A DNA stretch of 64,000 nt, taken from positions 18,169,646 through 18,233,645 of the forward strand of contig NC_052399.1 of the NCBI RefSeq assembly GCF_009389715.1, written 5' to 3'. The notes under the pieces are model-generated. The model made no database searches, had not been told where the DNA came from, and was given only the letters and a program-made list of their open reading frames with translations. Positions 23,845 through 57,400 of this stretch are shown piece by piece (position 1 is the stretch's first letter; every line of letters begins with the position of its first letter). The stretch comes from Phoenix dactylifera (lineage: Eukaryota; Streptophyta; Magnoliopsida; Arecales; Arecaceae). The position numbers were made by a program, and so were the translations under genes.

Positions 23845-26616
23845 TAAATTTGTCTAATATAAGAAATTATATATATACTATTTCTTAGATTCCATAAACT
23901 CTTAGGTGCAAAGATTTTAGAAAAGAGAGAGGAATTTGAAGAAGGAGAAAGAAATTTGGAAAGAAGAAGAAAGATCTTATAGATGGGAGAGACAGCTTGA
24001 CAAAAAAAAAAATGAATGGAAAAGCTTGATTAGGAAGAAAGAGGATGCCACACATGATTTTTTTTTTCTTCTTTGAATTTTTTTTTAATCACAAGGGTGA
24101 CGACTCGTTAACCAGAGAAGTTCCTGATTTTAGAAGAAATGTGATAAAAAAAAAAAAGGCCTGCTCGATATTTTTTTTCTTTGGTACCCATCATATATGA
24201 TTTTTGTTCGGATTTCGTAGCCCCGGCCCCGTTCGGGCCCGTTTGAAACGTTATCTATGTGTTGATCGGCAGCTTGGTGGACTCCATCAACTATGACTAT
24301 TGGTTCCAAGAATAGACAAAGAGTGATGGGCAACCTTGCATGAATATCAATAATGACATGCGCTCTTCATGGTGGGGTTGGGGCTTCTGGTGTTGACTCA
24401 AGACATCACACCTTTCTTCTCATCATTTCCTTTTCTTTTCATCAAAAATAAATCCTTTTCTTAATCTGCCCTTTTTTTGATTTACATATACATGTTATAT
24501 GTAGTAACACCTTTTGATTATTCTTTGGGGATCCTACCAATTGAAAATTTTACCTTTCGCTCATGAATTATTCGCCACTTATGAAGGAACACTAGCAGGT
24601 TACAGATTGGTACCTTCTATTGTTGTTGTTCTCACATAGGTCATGCATGAAAAAATTTCTAAACATGCAAATAAGATATATTTTTGATTATTTGAATCTT
24701 TTTCTTATGTTTCATTGTTGGAGTTGTTTTAAAACATTTATTGAATTTTATGCATATATATTAATACTGCTGCCCCTAGCTGAATTTTTCCCTTCTTCTG
24801 ACCTCATAAACTTAATATGTAACTGTTGTTTTGTGTTTGGTTTAGGATTAATCTACATTAATCGACCAAGGAACTCCAAGTGTCTGAAGGTCTGGGCTTT
24901 GGTGTTGTACAGAGGATTTATATTTTCTTTGCCACGTATGTTATTGGACATGAAAATCCTGGAAGTGGGAAGAAGAGACTGATCTCCACGTGGTTTCAGT
25001 ATGTGGAATTCACAGCAGATTAAACTCGTATCCATATAACCTATTTTCAGCGATAAACCTATTAGAAGCTTGTGTGTCATACTTAAATGAATGCCAATTT
25101 TTTCTTGTAAAAGACGTTTGTATTATTTTTTAAAAAGTCCAGTCTAAATATGGATCTGGTTGGATTTATTCTTGAAGAACCCACCAAACACGATTAATCA
25201 AAATTTTGCGTGTAGATGATCTGTTTGACTCTATTAATACAGAATTCTCTGTTTACTTATTTGGCACACTTAATGACAATTAGGTCAATTTCACATTATA
25301 AAAGGGTTGGCCTGGGTCTTGTTTAAATTTTGAACTACATCTATTTTATTTTGTGCTTGAGAATAAAAAAAAGTGGTTTTACTTGCTATAAGTCATGTTA
25401 AACTCTGGTGCCCGACTTGCACCTCCTTCTCTTACCAGGCTCGTCGAGTTAGGCTGCAGCATAGATGGTTCAGTCCAGTTATGTTTGACTGGCTTATCTT
25501 GGGAGCCTGATTAAATTCAGACCTAAATCGAGCTCACAAATCCCATAGCCAATAGCTCAACCTGGCTTAATTCAATCATAGTACCCCTCTTTTTTTTTGT
25601 TATGTTTGTATTATTTGTGTTATGTATGTAAACCATTCATCCTTCTTTTAGGCCCATTAGTCGCAACGGCACCTTCTTTTAGAAAGTACTATCCTGTTGT
25701 GCTCGTAATTAACTAAAACCATAAAAAGAATTAAATCAAGATCTTCGCAGTCATAATTTCAACGAACCGGCCACTTTGCTTTCATCGCACATTCCGAGTA
25801 GGCATGTATCACAATCAGATTCTTTGTCAATTTTGATCCGATGCCTACTACCTAATAAAAAGACAGCCAACAGTCCATAACTAGTTGATATATCACAATT
25901 TTACTGTCAGATGAAAAGGAGTCAATCACCTAGCCAATCCTGAATAGTTCGATTTTTATTTTATTTCAACTGATCTACCAAATCATAACCTAACATAAAA
26001 TAAATAAGAAGAAATAAATAAATAAATAAATACTCCTCAATTCACTTAAAATTCCAATCAGAGCTCAAGCTCAGATTGATGTTTTGCTCAAAAGGCCTGG
26101 AATCCCGGTTTTTTCTTATGTTATGTGAAGAAGAAATCTATTTTCTTATTGAAACATCACATAAACAAACTGTGCTTAGGACAAGATTGGGTAAGTTGTT
26201 CTGGACCTAGCTCTCAGCCCGGTTCATTATCCAAATACAATATGTCAAGTATATAATATTAAATTGCATTACATTATATACAACATCATATTTTTTATTA
26301 AATCATATTAAAATAATAATAAGGCTTTTCTTTACTTGCCCTGGAGGTTTTAATAACATCATTTCCACCATATAATAGTACTCTAGGCCTTCATCATGTT
26401 GGTTTATTTATCTCTTGAGGGTTAAATCTTTGGAATGGATAGAGAGAAAGCTGGCATCGTTCGCAATCTAAATCTAGAATCCCTAATGCTTTGCCATGAA
26501 GTTCATAGCTCATGGCAATCCAAGAAATAAGGCAATTTATCAATGATATTGATAAATAAGCATTTAGGGCCATAATGTTATAATTTGGAAGCCATAATGT
26601 TTTTGGTGAACCATTA
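23845..26616. other. Intergenic, no gene seen
   Basis: AT-rich DNA. An (AAAT)n tract lies near 26010-26030. A 120-codon plus-strand frame at 24620-24982 is hydrophobic by composition and matches nothing known. Confidence 0.45.
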
Positions 26617-26621
26617 AGGAC

Positions 26622-27674
26622 TGATGGGGGGCAAAATGAATCGTGCTGCACAGGGCAAGGGATCACCACAACACCGACCGGGCATGACCACAATCTTGCT
26701 CAGAACCGGCCTGATCTCAAACTCCGCTGAAGGCTTAGTTGACCTCGGCTGGATCTCTCCGCTACTACGATCGGCCGAAACCTCTTCTAACACCTGTAAT
26801 GACGTCCCAAGCTCGAGCTCAAAACACCCTGCTGAGTCAGTTGCAAGCCAAAGAACTCTTTCGACTGCGGGACTATTTGCCGATACGCCCCGACCGAGCT
26901 CGGGGTGCCCTCTATATTCGCCGACGCGCTCCGGCCAAGCTCGAAGCGCCTTTATATTCGCCGACGCGCCCCGACCGAGTTCGGGGTGCCTTTTATATTC
27001 GCCGACACGCCCCGACCCGAGCTCGAGGCGCCCTTAATATTCAATGATACGCCTCGGCCAAGTTTGGGGCACCCTTCCAAAGCAAACCCCAGGATTGAAG
27101 AAGTTAGGCCGACCTCAGCGCCCACGAAACCGACCTCACTGAATATATGATGCGACCTCTCATCGAGCTCGGCTTCGCCCATGGCCACATTCACATGCGT
27201 GCCCATGCCCGCCTACATGGCCGTACATTACAACATCACCGCACCATGCTTTGCTTACTGGTCGACGACAATCAAGGACAATGCCATGCTGCTTCAGCTA
27301 TACCCCGTCCATCTATCGACGCCTTACCATTCATAGGAACGACCAAAGCCGTGCGCCTCAAGAAAGCTCTAGTTATGCGCTATCTGTCTACAACCTATCT
27401 CCTCCCATGATGAGGACGGACCATACCTCCGCCATCTGGACACCTCTTCGAGAACTATATATAGCCCCATCGGGTAACACTATGGGGACTTTTAGGGCTA
27501 ACTAAGCTCCATCCTAACTTGAGCATTGGAGGGCCCTCACCGGAACCACCATTGAGACTTTGTGCAGGTACACCATCGCATGGGAGGTGGTGGCTCATCT
27601 TCTTCCTCAGCATTCTGGCAGCTTCCTCGACTCTCTCGGCATGATCACCCTAGGGCCAAATTTGAAACACAACA
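26622..27674 (+). mobile_element. Solo LTR of a large LTR retrotransposon (1,053 bp)
   Basis: It starts TGATGGGGGG and ends AACACAACA, giving TG...CA termini, and is flanked by the perfect 5-bp duplication AGGAC (26617-26621 and 27675-27679). A TATA box, CTATATATAG, at 27455-27464 gives the plus orientation. Internally there are about five 40-bp subrepeats (26880-27065) of the form GCCCCGACCGAGCTCGGGG ending TATATT. No internal coding region or second LTR is attached, so this is the product of LTR-LTR recombination. Frames of 80-137 codons inside it are reflections of the subrepeats. It ends about 920 bp before the E2 start codon. Confidence 0.88.
26880..27065 (+). repeat. ~41-bp GC-rich subrepeats within the solo LTR
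   Basis: Five imperfect units alternate a GC-rich part (CGCCCCGACCGAGCTCGGGG) with an AT-rich TTTATATT end. Each has an internal inverted motif, CGAGCTCG. Confidence 0.75.
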
Positions 27675-27806
27675 AGGACCAAATAGGCATTTAGGCTCCT
27701 AAACACCTAAGCCTAATCATGAATGTCAAAAAAAGAAATATTGGTTACACCCTTCTAGGTACATTTTGGGATACGTGTAGCAGGATCTCATGTTCCATGA
27801 TATATT

Positions 27807-28148
27807 TGTGAGGACCCCGTACGGGCGTGGTCAGCCTCAATGGATCCATGCTGCAGTATCCTCTAATTCACATAGGTTATGGGTCGGGTCCGCTCTGATA
27901 TTATTTATAACAACCTATGATCTCACCCAAAATGGCTAGCCGAAAGGTATTATTTGAATAGATTTGAATAGATTTGAATCTTTAGCTTGACGAGGACGTC
28001 AGAGCTTGAATGGAGGGAGTATGTGAGAATTCTGTACGGACGTGTATTTAGTTTCACATTGGTTATTTGCTAGGTAAATTTTAAATATTTATACAAGATT
28101 AAAAAATTTAAATAATACTTTTTCAATGGATTATTTCGGGTTGTTACA
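27807..28148. mobile_element. Scrambled TRIM insertion (internal inversion)
   Basis: It is bounded by ATATT duplications (27802-27806 and 28149-28153) and has the TRIM ends TGTGAGGAC and GGTTGTTACA. It begins as a plus-strand LTR for about 20 bp, then switches to minus-strand centre sequence (GTCAGCCTCAATGGATCC, GCTCTGATATTATTT, then LTR start). Near 27960 it switches back to plus orientation (TTGACGAGGACGTCAGAGCT) and a plus-strand LTR (28022-28148). The outer ends and target duplication are intact, so the rearranged molecule itself seems to have inserted. It lies about 450 bp upstream of the E2 start codon. Confidence 0.75.
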
Positions 28149-28242
28149 ATATTAATGTTAAAACAAAAAACAAACGATCAAACAAAATGGGCCGGGTGAA
28201 AAGTGCTCCGTCTCGGTCATCATCATAAGTGATGAAAGAAAA

Positions 28243-28375
28243 CCCATGCCTTGCCGTTCATCGTCATCATCAGCAACAACAATGTCGCCATTATTACCCC
28301 GGTCCCATGCCTGCCGTTCATCGTCATCGTCAGCAACAACAATGTCGCCATTATTACCCCGGTCCCCAGAATAAT
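28243..28375 (+). repeat. 60-bp tandem duplication in the E2 promoter
   Basis: Two nearly identical 60-bp units, each with GCCGTTCATCGTCATC and CAACAATGTCGCCATTATTA, lie end to end directly upstream of the candidate TATA box. Confidence 0.9.
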
Positions 28376-28396
28376 CATCGTATATCCTCCACTGCC

Positions 28397-28406
28397 CATA
28401 AATAAA
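28397..28406 (+). promoter_or_regulatory. UBC10: Candidate TATA box of the E2 gene
   Basis: CATAAATAAA is followed by a CT-rich leader. A likely 5'UTR intron follows: donor CTCCAG|GTATTA at 28489/28490 and acceptor TTTGAATCAG ending at 28562. It leaves a 32-nt second leader exon before the ATG at 28595. Confidence 0.6.
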
Positions 28407-28594
28407 CTCCTTCCCCTCGCTCCCTTTCCTCTTTCTCTGTTTTCTCGCCGAGCCGCGTTTAGAGAGGAGGGTCCAAGAGCTCCCTCCAGGTATTATCTCT
28501 CTCCCCCTCTCTCTTTCTCGTGCCGATTATTTTCTGTACCTTGCTTCTAATCTTTGAATCAGCGTTGGACATTGAAGGATTCTAGTCTTCGGCC

Positions 28595-48427
<19,833 letters not shown>

Positions 48428-48429
48428 CT

Positions 48430-51400
48430 GCACTGAGAGTGGAGACCATCGAGGCTGTTTTCCTCCCTTCTTATTTTGAAGTTCGGTATTGCCACCACTT
48501 TAATGTGTAAGAATGAAGTGATTTTGCCTGTATCACTTATGTTTTATCCACCGAAGGACCAGGAAGGCCTCGGTTATGCAATGCAGAAAACGACAAGAAA
48601 AGAACACTTGTTCCTTTTGTTTGCATGGGAATTTCATATTTAACCCTTTGTCATTTTCTCCTTCCAGACTTGATTCTGTGCTAAATTATGCCTTTGAAAA
48701 CACCAGTGGGTATTGATATTGTGCAAGGCTGCATGTAAAGGAGGCCCCCCTATGTTTTGCCCGATCTACACCACGAAATGTGGCAACTTATTGAAGCCGT
48801 CAGAGAGAGTATTCCCGAGACTTCTTGTCGATGGGCTTCTTGCAATCATATTAAATCTGATAATGTCCCAAGAAGTTCACTAGCCACTTGCAAGTTTGTA
48901 AGACATCACTCATCCATCATCAGAGTCAGGTATCGTATGGCTTTCAATAATATGCCTCCATTTTTCAGGTTGGGGCCGGGGGGATGGGAGTGGAGGTATA
49001 ATCATTATGTATTCTTATCTGTATAAATAAGGTCAGCATTTGTATAGAGCTAACTTTTGTGAGGAGAATTTTGGGTTTTTTGAGATGACAGTATTTAAAT
49101 TTGTTCATACATACAGGGAAGCTAATTTCACCTACTGGACCATGGGAGATGCATGGTCTCTGGTGTTAGATGAAAGATTTGGCTGGCCTAGGATGGATGT
49201 TTGAAAGATTCCTCTTTCCGACAGTTTCCTCTATTGTCCTGACCCAATTAATTGATGCCATTCGTCGGGTACCTTTATAATCCACCTTGCAAAGCACTTT
49301 CTAGATTGTATAATTGATTCTTCCATGCTGATGAGCGGACGCCAGTCCTTTTTACATACATATCATCATAGATGTAAGGTCTCTATCCTCGAAGCCCAGC
49401 AGTAGCATGTTCTATGAGGATGAATGGATGGTATTTTTGCTGCACTTTTCAGATGAAAGGATTCTCTCTGTCTTCGGATGCCAAGTGATCCAAAATTCCA
49501 GATGATATATCTCTCTCTCTCGCTCGCTCGCTCTCTTACACACACACACACACACAGCGTGAGGTTGTCGACTGTCGTTGCTCTATCCTACTCATAAGAT
49601 TGAGAGTTAAAGCCATCTCCTTAGTCCTTCCTTCAGTTACTTTTTGCCTTTCCAAAAGAGTCATCCCAAGCAAGGTGGTCGGTATGCGGTCTCCATAGCA
49701 GGCCCACGGCCCACTGAGAGATGGCTCTTGAGTCTGCTTTCTTGGACGCTCCTTTTGAATTTTCCTCCGCATCTTTCCGTCAGGTCAAACAGTTTTGATG
49801 ATCACCTGGAAGTTCTACAACCGTAATGATAATCGGTGTCCTCGAAGAATCTTTGTTTCTTTGCATTTTCACTTTTTAACGAACAAAATCTAGAATTTTT
49901 TTGATGGGGAGGTATCTTTATAATTCTATTACCTTCGTGACACATTTGAATCTCTTAGACTTTTGTTAAGGTTCATGTACGAGTACATAAATCCCAAGAT
50001 TATATGTTTGACTCCGCTGCATGATTGATCATCCACTACTCTGGCATGATCATCAAAAATCTTCTATTTGGAAGACTAGGTAGGCACTGTGGTCCAAGAC
50101 GAGCTGAGTTTACTTTGGCTTGTTCCAAGATGGCAGAGACTTCGGCAGTTGATTTCCGGTTTCCACGTTGAGACCAACTTGAAGTCGTTTCGGTTCTGAC
50201 AATTGCGATTAACTCTGCCAGGGGCGACGCAAGGAATTTATGGAAAATGCGAAAAAAATTTCTCCAAAGGTTGGGAGAAGTCAAATTCAAAAGGCAGAAA
50301 GATGCAAGAAGACGAGCAATGGGATGAAAAAAGAATTTGCCGTTCAGCGAGCTCGGAGAGATGGCAACCAACAACCCTTAAGCATTAGCTAAATAAGTTA
50401 CAAAAATTTCGTGGATCCGTTGTCCTAAACTTGCAAAAAGTCAATTCCGCAGCTGATTATTGGCAAGGAAAAGCATTGATTGGAGCTCTTAGATCTCATC
50501 TTTGGAGAACTATGTTCCCAATATTCTGCAAGAGATTAATCTATTTATTTCTTTCTGTGCTGGTAGCATTGGTGGCGAACTTGTGCATGCGTTGTGAATG
50601 AAACATGAATCCATGCGTATCCCATGATTGTGAATGAATATGACTTCTGCAGAGTTATTGGTGAATTATTCTGCAAATGAAATATCTCAAAATAGATGAG
50701 TAATCGTTTTAATAACAATAGAGAGGAATTTATGACTCAGCAATACATACACGACTTGTACGCTCTCTCATTCTCTCGATCGAGAGAGAGATTTTTCTAA
50801 TTTTTTATCCATCCCTTATAAGTTTTTGAGGGATTAGGCGCAGTTCATAGTTTATGTCCCTGGATTTGAGCAATGCAACTCTCAAACTGTGGACAAGTCA
50901 AATTCATGCACGCCTCTACATCTAGGAAAGAGTTCTCTACATGGCACATGCTAGCTAAATTATTGGTGGTGGCTTTTGTTAACTTAAATAATAACATGCT
51001 AAGATTTAGAATTACAATAATACTGTATTCAAGTTTAAGAGATATATCTGCGGAAGATATGTTGAATACGATTTTTCAATAACTTGGAATAATAGAAACT
51101 GGATCTTCCCTTCTTTGCTCCTCACAAAAGATAGCCGTCAATGGGACAAGCTATGAACCATATTGGAAAGGAGAGGGGACCTAACCTTTATATAGAAAAC
51201 ATAAAGGAGCCTTCCTATTAAGGGCTCCAAATTCTAATTGGGTTTACTGGCCTACATATCAAAATTATCGCAACAAATAGGACTCAATCATATACATCCA
51301 AGATGCACCAAAGTCTATAAAACAAAATAATCACACATCATATTGGATTTAACCATAGTACCATTATGAGCCATAAGTCTAATTCATTTTATAAAACAAA

Positions 51401-53980
51401 AAATATGCAATCAGTGAAAGCCCATATTTTGAAATTATTCTAACACATGGCACACGCCAGCTAAATTACTAGTGGTGGCTTTGGGTTCAACATCTTGGGC
51501 ATCGGTTAATCTCTTTGAGTTGCGTGCAATTATTGCACGGTTATATATCCAGGTCAAGTCGCACTTCGCCTATTATGTGCCAGGATCTCGCTGATACTGA
51601 TACTAAAGTAGCTGACATTGCTAGAGATATTTAAGCTTACATGTACAGTATTAGATGGTTCAGGCTACTAACCTTTCTAACGTGGAGCAAAAATGAAAAG
51701 AAAAGAAAAGAAAAAAAGGTGATATGATCTCGCCACTTGGGTGATCCCCAATACCTTAATGTTCTATATTTGCCAGGTGAATTTTGATAAATAAACGCAT
51801 TAAATTCCTGATGAATTCATGGAGCCACCGGATTTTGATAGTTTCTTTATTTCTCATTCTTTTTAAATTTAACAATGTTTCCTGGTGGTTTCTCTAGTAT
51901 TATTATTATTATTTTTTATCGCAATTCAGATGCTCATTTTCTGCAATAAGATAGGCTAAAAACTGAAACTTCCTTGGAAGAACTTGCTTTCCTCGAACTC
52001 GATTTAATTTCTTGTCATACTTGCGTGCACCCAAAATTACATGTTCTCGACCGAACCTGATCATCCATCCAAACTTACTTAACTCTAACTCAACCATATG
52101 AACCCAATAATTCGCACCAGCCTAGTGTGAGGTCTGAGTACTCCTTGTTCGTTTGCATCTTAATATGATTCGAATTATAAATCTACACTATAATTTAAGC
52201 CAACCGAACCTAATCTATGTCAGATTATTCTAATCCGGCCAAAGTCACTAAGATACCCACTTCCAGTGGTAAAACCAAAAAAAGGATCAAGATACCCACT
52301 TCATAAATAAACTTATTGGTGCCCCTCCGGCAACTAAGGCGGACGAAGAGTGATGTCTCTATATAACCTGTCTTATCTGCCTCCTAAACACCTTTTTGCT
52401 CCCAGAATAAATCTGGCTTTCAAGGACAGTCTTGAGTTGTTGTATTTAAAAGAACTAGACCCATGTCCTGTATTATTTTTAACGCTCTATTTCAACGAGT
52501 CCATACGAGCATTTGGCTCAAACTCTAAACTACTCGAAAATACTAGAGGGAAGAAAGGCCATGGGGTCGTGCACGCGAGTGGGCGAACCAAACCCTGAAA
52601 ACCCGGTCCATGAACCCTTTAAAATATAGTCACCACCCATGCGCCTGTGGGACAATGGGGCTTTGTCTTGTAATGAATTGGAGCCACAAAGCTGAACTCC
52701 CCCCCACTAAGGATCCCAGTGGATGATGATGTGGCCACTGTCTGGACCACACGTGGGAGGGGCCCATGGTTTAGCTGGGCTTGTCTGGGGTGCAGGTTTT
52801 TTTTCCTGGCTTCATTAGAAAAGCTCGCATGTAGACTGAGGAGAGTTAGTGTGCCGCACGTTGTGATCTTGCTTGGTCTCTTCGTATATCATTGGAATTG
52901 GTCCAGCCGACTCTCGAACTCCAAGCCAGTTCTTTTGTTTGTTTTGTAAAGACACCGCATACCTCAATTTCTTTTTCCTATTTAAATTGTACATGGCCAA
53001 TCATTCCTAGCAATTAAAAAACTCGAATATTTATATATAATTTTAAATCTCTTACCAATTTGTTTTGGTATGTATGTATGTATGTATGTATGTGCATACC
53101 GAGGCTCATGCCCTATATATTCAAAGCAAAACATGGAAGTCTCTATGTTTCAACTATGGAAGTCTCTTACCTTTTTTTTTTTTTTTTTTTTTATGGTGAA
53201 GTTACGGAGTCTTCAAAACTAAAAGAACAGGCTTTGTTCTTGTTTGCTAAATAATAATAGTAGTAAAGTGGCCTTACTCTTGGGATCAGCTTTGGTGGAT
53301 TGGGAGGTCACATCGGTCAAAGAATGTGGTTCTATAACTGAGATCCACCCTTCTTCCTTGGACAAGAGATTCCCACACAATCAGTTGGATTCTTGTCAAA
53401 TGAAGTATGATATAGTAAAATAACTTTCAAAAATATTATATTCTACACAGATGTTCGTTCTTGTGAGCTTCATTTGTCAGGTGATCCATAGAAATGAGCA
53501 GGATGCACCGCTATATAGTACAGCACCTGTGGTGTAGGATATAATTCCTCAACTATACTGATTAATTGGTACTGTTTCCCTTCCAAGGCTATCCTAAAAA
53601 CTTAGCTTGCTAACTTAGGCCTGCCGTGGAGTCAAGAAGGAATGGAGCCACCTGACACAATAGGAGAATGGATGTGACTCTGGTGTCTATGCATCATGAA
53701 TCGATTATAGACATCCTATTCAAACACCAGCAATTTTATGCTCCTCCTCCTAGATTTGATGGCCAATAAACTCCGGAAGAAAAGAGTTGCTCTTCTTTTG
53801 ATTGGAGCCTTTTTCATGATAATCAGTAAGTTATATATATAATCCACCAGCCTCCAACATTTGCTAAACTGCCAAAAAAAACCCCAAGTATGACGCCAAG
53901 CAAGATCCTTACGGAACCTCAGACATGGAAATTTCAAGCGGCCAGGTTTTGGGACCACCCTAATTGCATTTGCTTCCAAC
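48430..53980. other. E2 3' region then intergenic DNA, no gene seen
   Basis: The first few hundred bases are presumably the E2 3' UTR. Simple repeats occur at 49508-49534 (CT/CTCG), 49537-49556 (AC) and 53068-53093 (TATG). A 112-codon minus-strand frame at 50036-50374 shows no known domain. Poly-T lies at 53173-53193. Confidence 0.5.
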
Positions 53981-53984
53981 CATG

Positions 53985-54430
53985 ATTCATGATGACGTGC
54001 TTCGACGCAACCATGGGACCCATTTTCACCAATTTAATCCGTACACGTCGGCAGGGAAGGTTATTTACGGCAAGCACTGCATGAGGGTGGGTAAAAATGT
54101 GGCTGCCGTTCGGTCTCCTTCCATAAAAAGCCAAGGACGCGTTGGACGACAGAATCTAGTCCACGGCCTCTTGGAAACCGTGACGCCACATCGCGCCCAC
54201 GCTGGGGGGACAGGGAGCCTCGCCGGAGACCGACACGTGGCCATCCGAGAGTGAGGACCGGAGGTGGAGGAGGCCAGGCCGCAACCGGCGCCGGCAGCTA
54301 CCTGCCCTCATTAATGCCGGGGGGAAGGTGTGGGTGTCGGCGGGACCCACAGGCTCGGTCGCTCACCATTCTCGGCTGCCTTCGGGGGTCTCGGAATAAC
54401 TCTCTCACCTTCCGGTGTCGTGCTTGCTTA
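53985..54430. other. GC-rich island with G-box, no recognisable gene
   Basis: A GC-rich block contains GACACGTGGCC (about 54230), an ABRE/G-box type motif, and several GGGACCCA-like motifs. Frames on both strands (64-96 codons) have no recognisable domain. It could be a promoter or an old gene fragment; no downstream coding exon was found on either side. Confidence 0.4.
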
Positions 54431-54434
54431 GCCT

Positions 54435-57400
54435 CCCATTCTTTATTTGTCTTCAGATAATATAAATAAATATGGTGTACTTAAAGTTTTTTTATGAATC
54501 CCTCCCGTGCCTGTACTTCGCCCATCACATGGTTGCGGTAGCTGAGGAGAGCAGCAAAAAAAACTCTCTCAAACTGTTCTTTTTACCGTTTGTTTTGCTT
54601 CACCTTGTTGATTCAAATGGAGCAAGGAGAATACAACACAGCTGAGTAATTTTTGAGCGAGATATTTGAGTTAGAAAAGTATTTTTGTTGGAGAAAATGA
54701 TCGATCGAAAGATAGTTAACCACTGATTAACTGCCATAACCCATTTTTTATGTTCCCGTAATTTGAACAAGAGAAAAAATCGAGTCGAAATAAAAGATGA
54801 AGGAATAGATGAAGATAGCTTAATAGCTTTGAAGAAACTAACGCCATTGTTTTAATTGAATGGTTTCTTCTAATTTTTTTTTTATTTTATAAATGGCATA
54901 TAAAAGATGTTTTTTTAGCTCTTCTAAAACTTTTAAGTATTTCTTATCATGTCTTGTTTCCGTGCTAAACAATAATATTTTATCACAAACAGAAACTCAT
55001 TAACTGCAAATAAAACCAAGGTGAATGACCTAAACAGGAATGCCATTGAGGCATCTAAGTTTGATGCTTCTTTTTTTTTGCCTTTTTAGGGGCAAAGGTG
55101 TTTCAAGTCACTACCATTTCATGAGAACACAATACAATAACCAAAAAGGGGTCAAGAGACCACCAAGTTAAAAGAAGATCAAAAGGGATAAAGGAATGAG
55201 AAAGAGAGAGAATCCGATGCCTCTTAATCGTTTCCCAACGTAACAGTCCTAGGAGTCATGTCCATCTTTCATCCTACCGAAAGCGGCATGTGATATAACG
55301 CGAACGGTGGACTAGAAACCTTAGCTTAGATACTTCTAAGCAGAACTTTGTGTTTTCTAAGCAGTACACTTCGTTTGTCCTCCATAAGATTTGGTTTAAG
55401 TGATTTTGGTACCAAAATTTGTCTCATCTGATCTAAAAAATATAAAACAAATCTAAATTTCAAATTCTATTGAAGAATTGTCTGCAGATAATCGGTCTTG
55501 CAAACTTTACTTAAATTACAGGAGCAATCAAATATTTTGGTCCATTCTCACCATGCCATGCATGAAAGAGGCATGTCTTGGTTTGCAACTTTGTAATTAG
55601 TAGACTCGTAGCTTACAAAATAATCCCTACATAGATAATATCCACATTATATCTTATAAATTTATAAATTTATTTTCAATATTTCACAAGCACTCGTCCT
55701 TATCATCCATTGTATTTCTTTAATATGTTTTGTTTTAAGAGAGTCAGGCACAAGGATAGGACTTTATTTATTGAATAAATAGTTGGAATCTCGCTATCCA
55801 TAAATTATAAACATACATATTTGCCTTTCTATTATTATCCATTTCCCCAGATACCATGCCATGATCGACCGAGAGAGAGAGGGCAAGTCCATATTTCCAT
55901 TTCATGGAGATGATGAAATGAAATACACAAATAAATTTCCAACTTCCTTTTCTTGGCTGCAGTATATATCGGTCACAACATTTAACAGTGCTTAACTTCT
56001 CTATGCATTTCATTTTGATTTTGTTGCAGCTAACTATGGAAATTCTCTTGTTTGAGTCTTGCCTCGTATGCCATCGCATAGACAATCATATATCAGCCAT
56101 CTCTTTCCTTGCAAAATCATTAATGGAGTATTTTGAATTTTTTATGGACATAAGCTTGTTCAACCATGGTTATCACCATATCTTATGAAAATGAATAAGA
56201 ATAAATTTTAGATAGCTGCACATTTACGTAGAGACGGATGAGACAATTTCTACAACTCTTTTTTTTTAATATAAACAAAAAAGGTTCCATCTCTGTGCAC
56301 ACGTGTAGGGTCATATCTCCCAAGATAATGCATGCTTAACCACGTACGTGTGTAACTAGCCAGTTGCTACCACATCAACTTGACCTCAGGGACCAGCTGA
56401 AGCCTATCTTTTGTCTTCTGAAAAGAAACTATCGGCATGGCTCTTCTCTGGAAGATGTGATCGTTCCATGCCAGCCAGTAGCCGCCACCACCTAAAATTC
56501 ATTCATGACCGTCCCCTGGAAGAAGTATTGTCGCCTATCAACATTAATCTGAGAAGAGACATCAAAGGTGGTCGGCCTTGGCCGTCCGTACTCTTTCCAT
56601 CCAAATATAAGTTCATATATTTTTCTAAATGATGCAAACCGCAAAAATAGGAGAGATATAACAAGCTTAAATATAGGGGACTTTGCTCCGCGTCAACTCC
56701 TCTCGATTGTATATCAATTGTGAGACCTTTAAATTAAATATTCACATCATCAACCATAATGTATATTGCAAAAAATTCTAAAAATAAAAAAAATAATAAA
56801 TTTTGATAATTTATAGTCGGTGCATCAAATAAGTGCAAAAAATAAAGAATTGAAATGCTATGAGACTATGTTTTGGTGTGATCTAAATGTTGTGATCTAT
56901 TGATTTTTTATCGATATATGATTTAACATGTCTAGAAGAAGATTGATAAGATGGATTCTCAATTTAAATTTTATCATATATTTTGCACACTAAAAAGTGA
57001 GAATCATTAATTTTTGTATTCGCATGATGCATCACTTAAAAATTACCTATATATAGTATTTAATTTCTAGATATTTTTAATGATGTAAATTATGATTGAC
57101 AGTGTAGAACTACGAGCTAAATACTCTAGTTTGCTATCGATTATTGTGTTACCATACCTGACATAAGTTTGGTTATATTTTGTTTCACAAGGAAGGAAGA
57201 GCACGAACTCCAATCACACTACATTGTAACTTGCTTCTTTTGCCATTTAATTTTTCTTATACAAATGTATTCTCTAGGTGTTATTCGCATACGTCAAACC
57301 CAAACGATTGGTATAACAACATATAAGGGCAAGGATGATTGGGTTTCTTGAGAATTGTAAACACTGTTACTGTTTGCTGAGTGCACAGAAACCTAAGTAT

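Noticed and set aside
26624..27410. Frames of 80-137 codons with SPTRP/ADTPRP repeats
   Set aside because: They lie inside the solo LTR and mirror its 41-bp subrepeats; there is no start context or domain.
50036..50374. 112-codon minus-strand frame
   Set aside because: No domain, no splice-consistent neighbour, and composition like the surrounding DNA.
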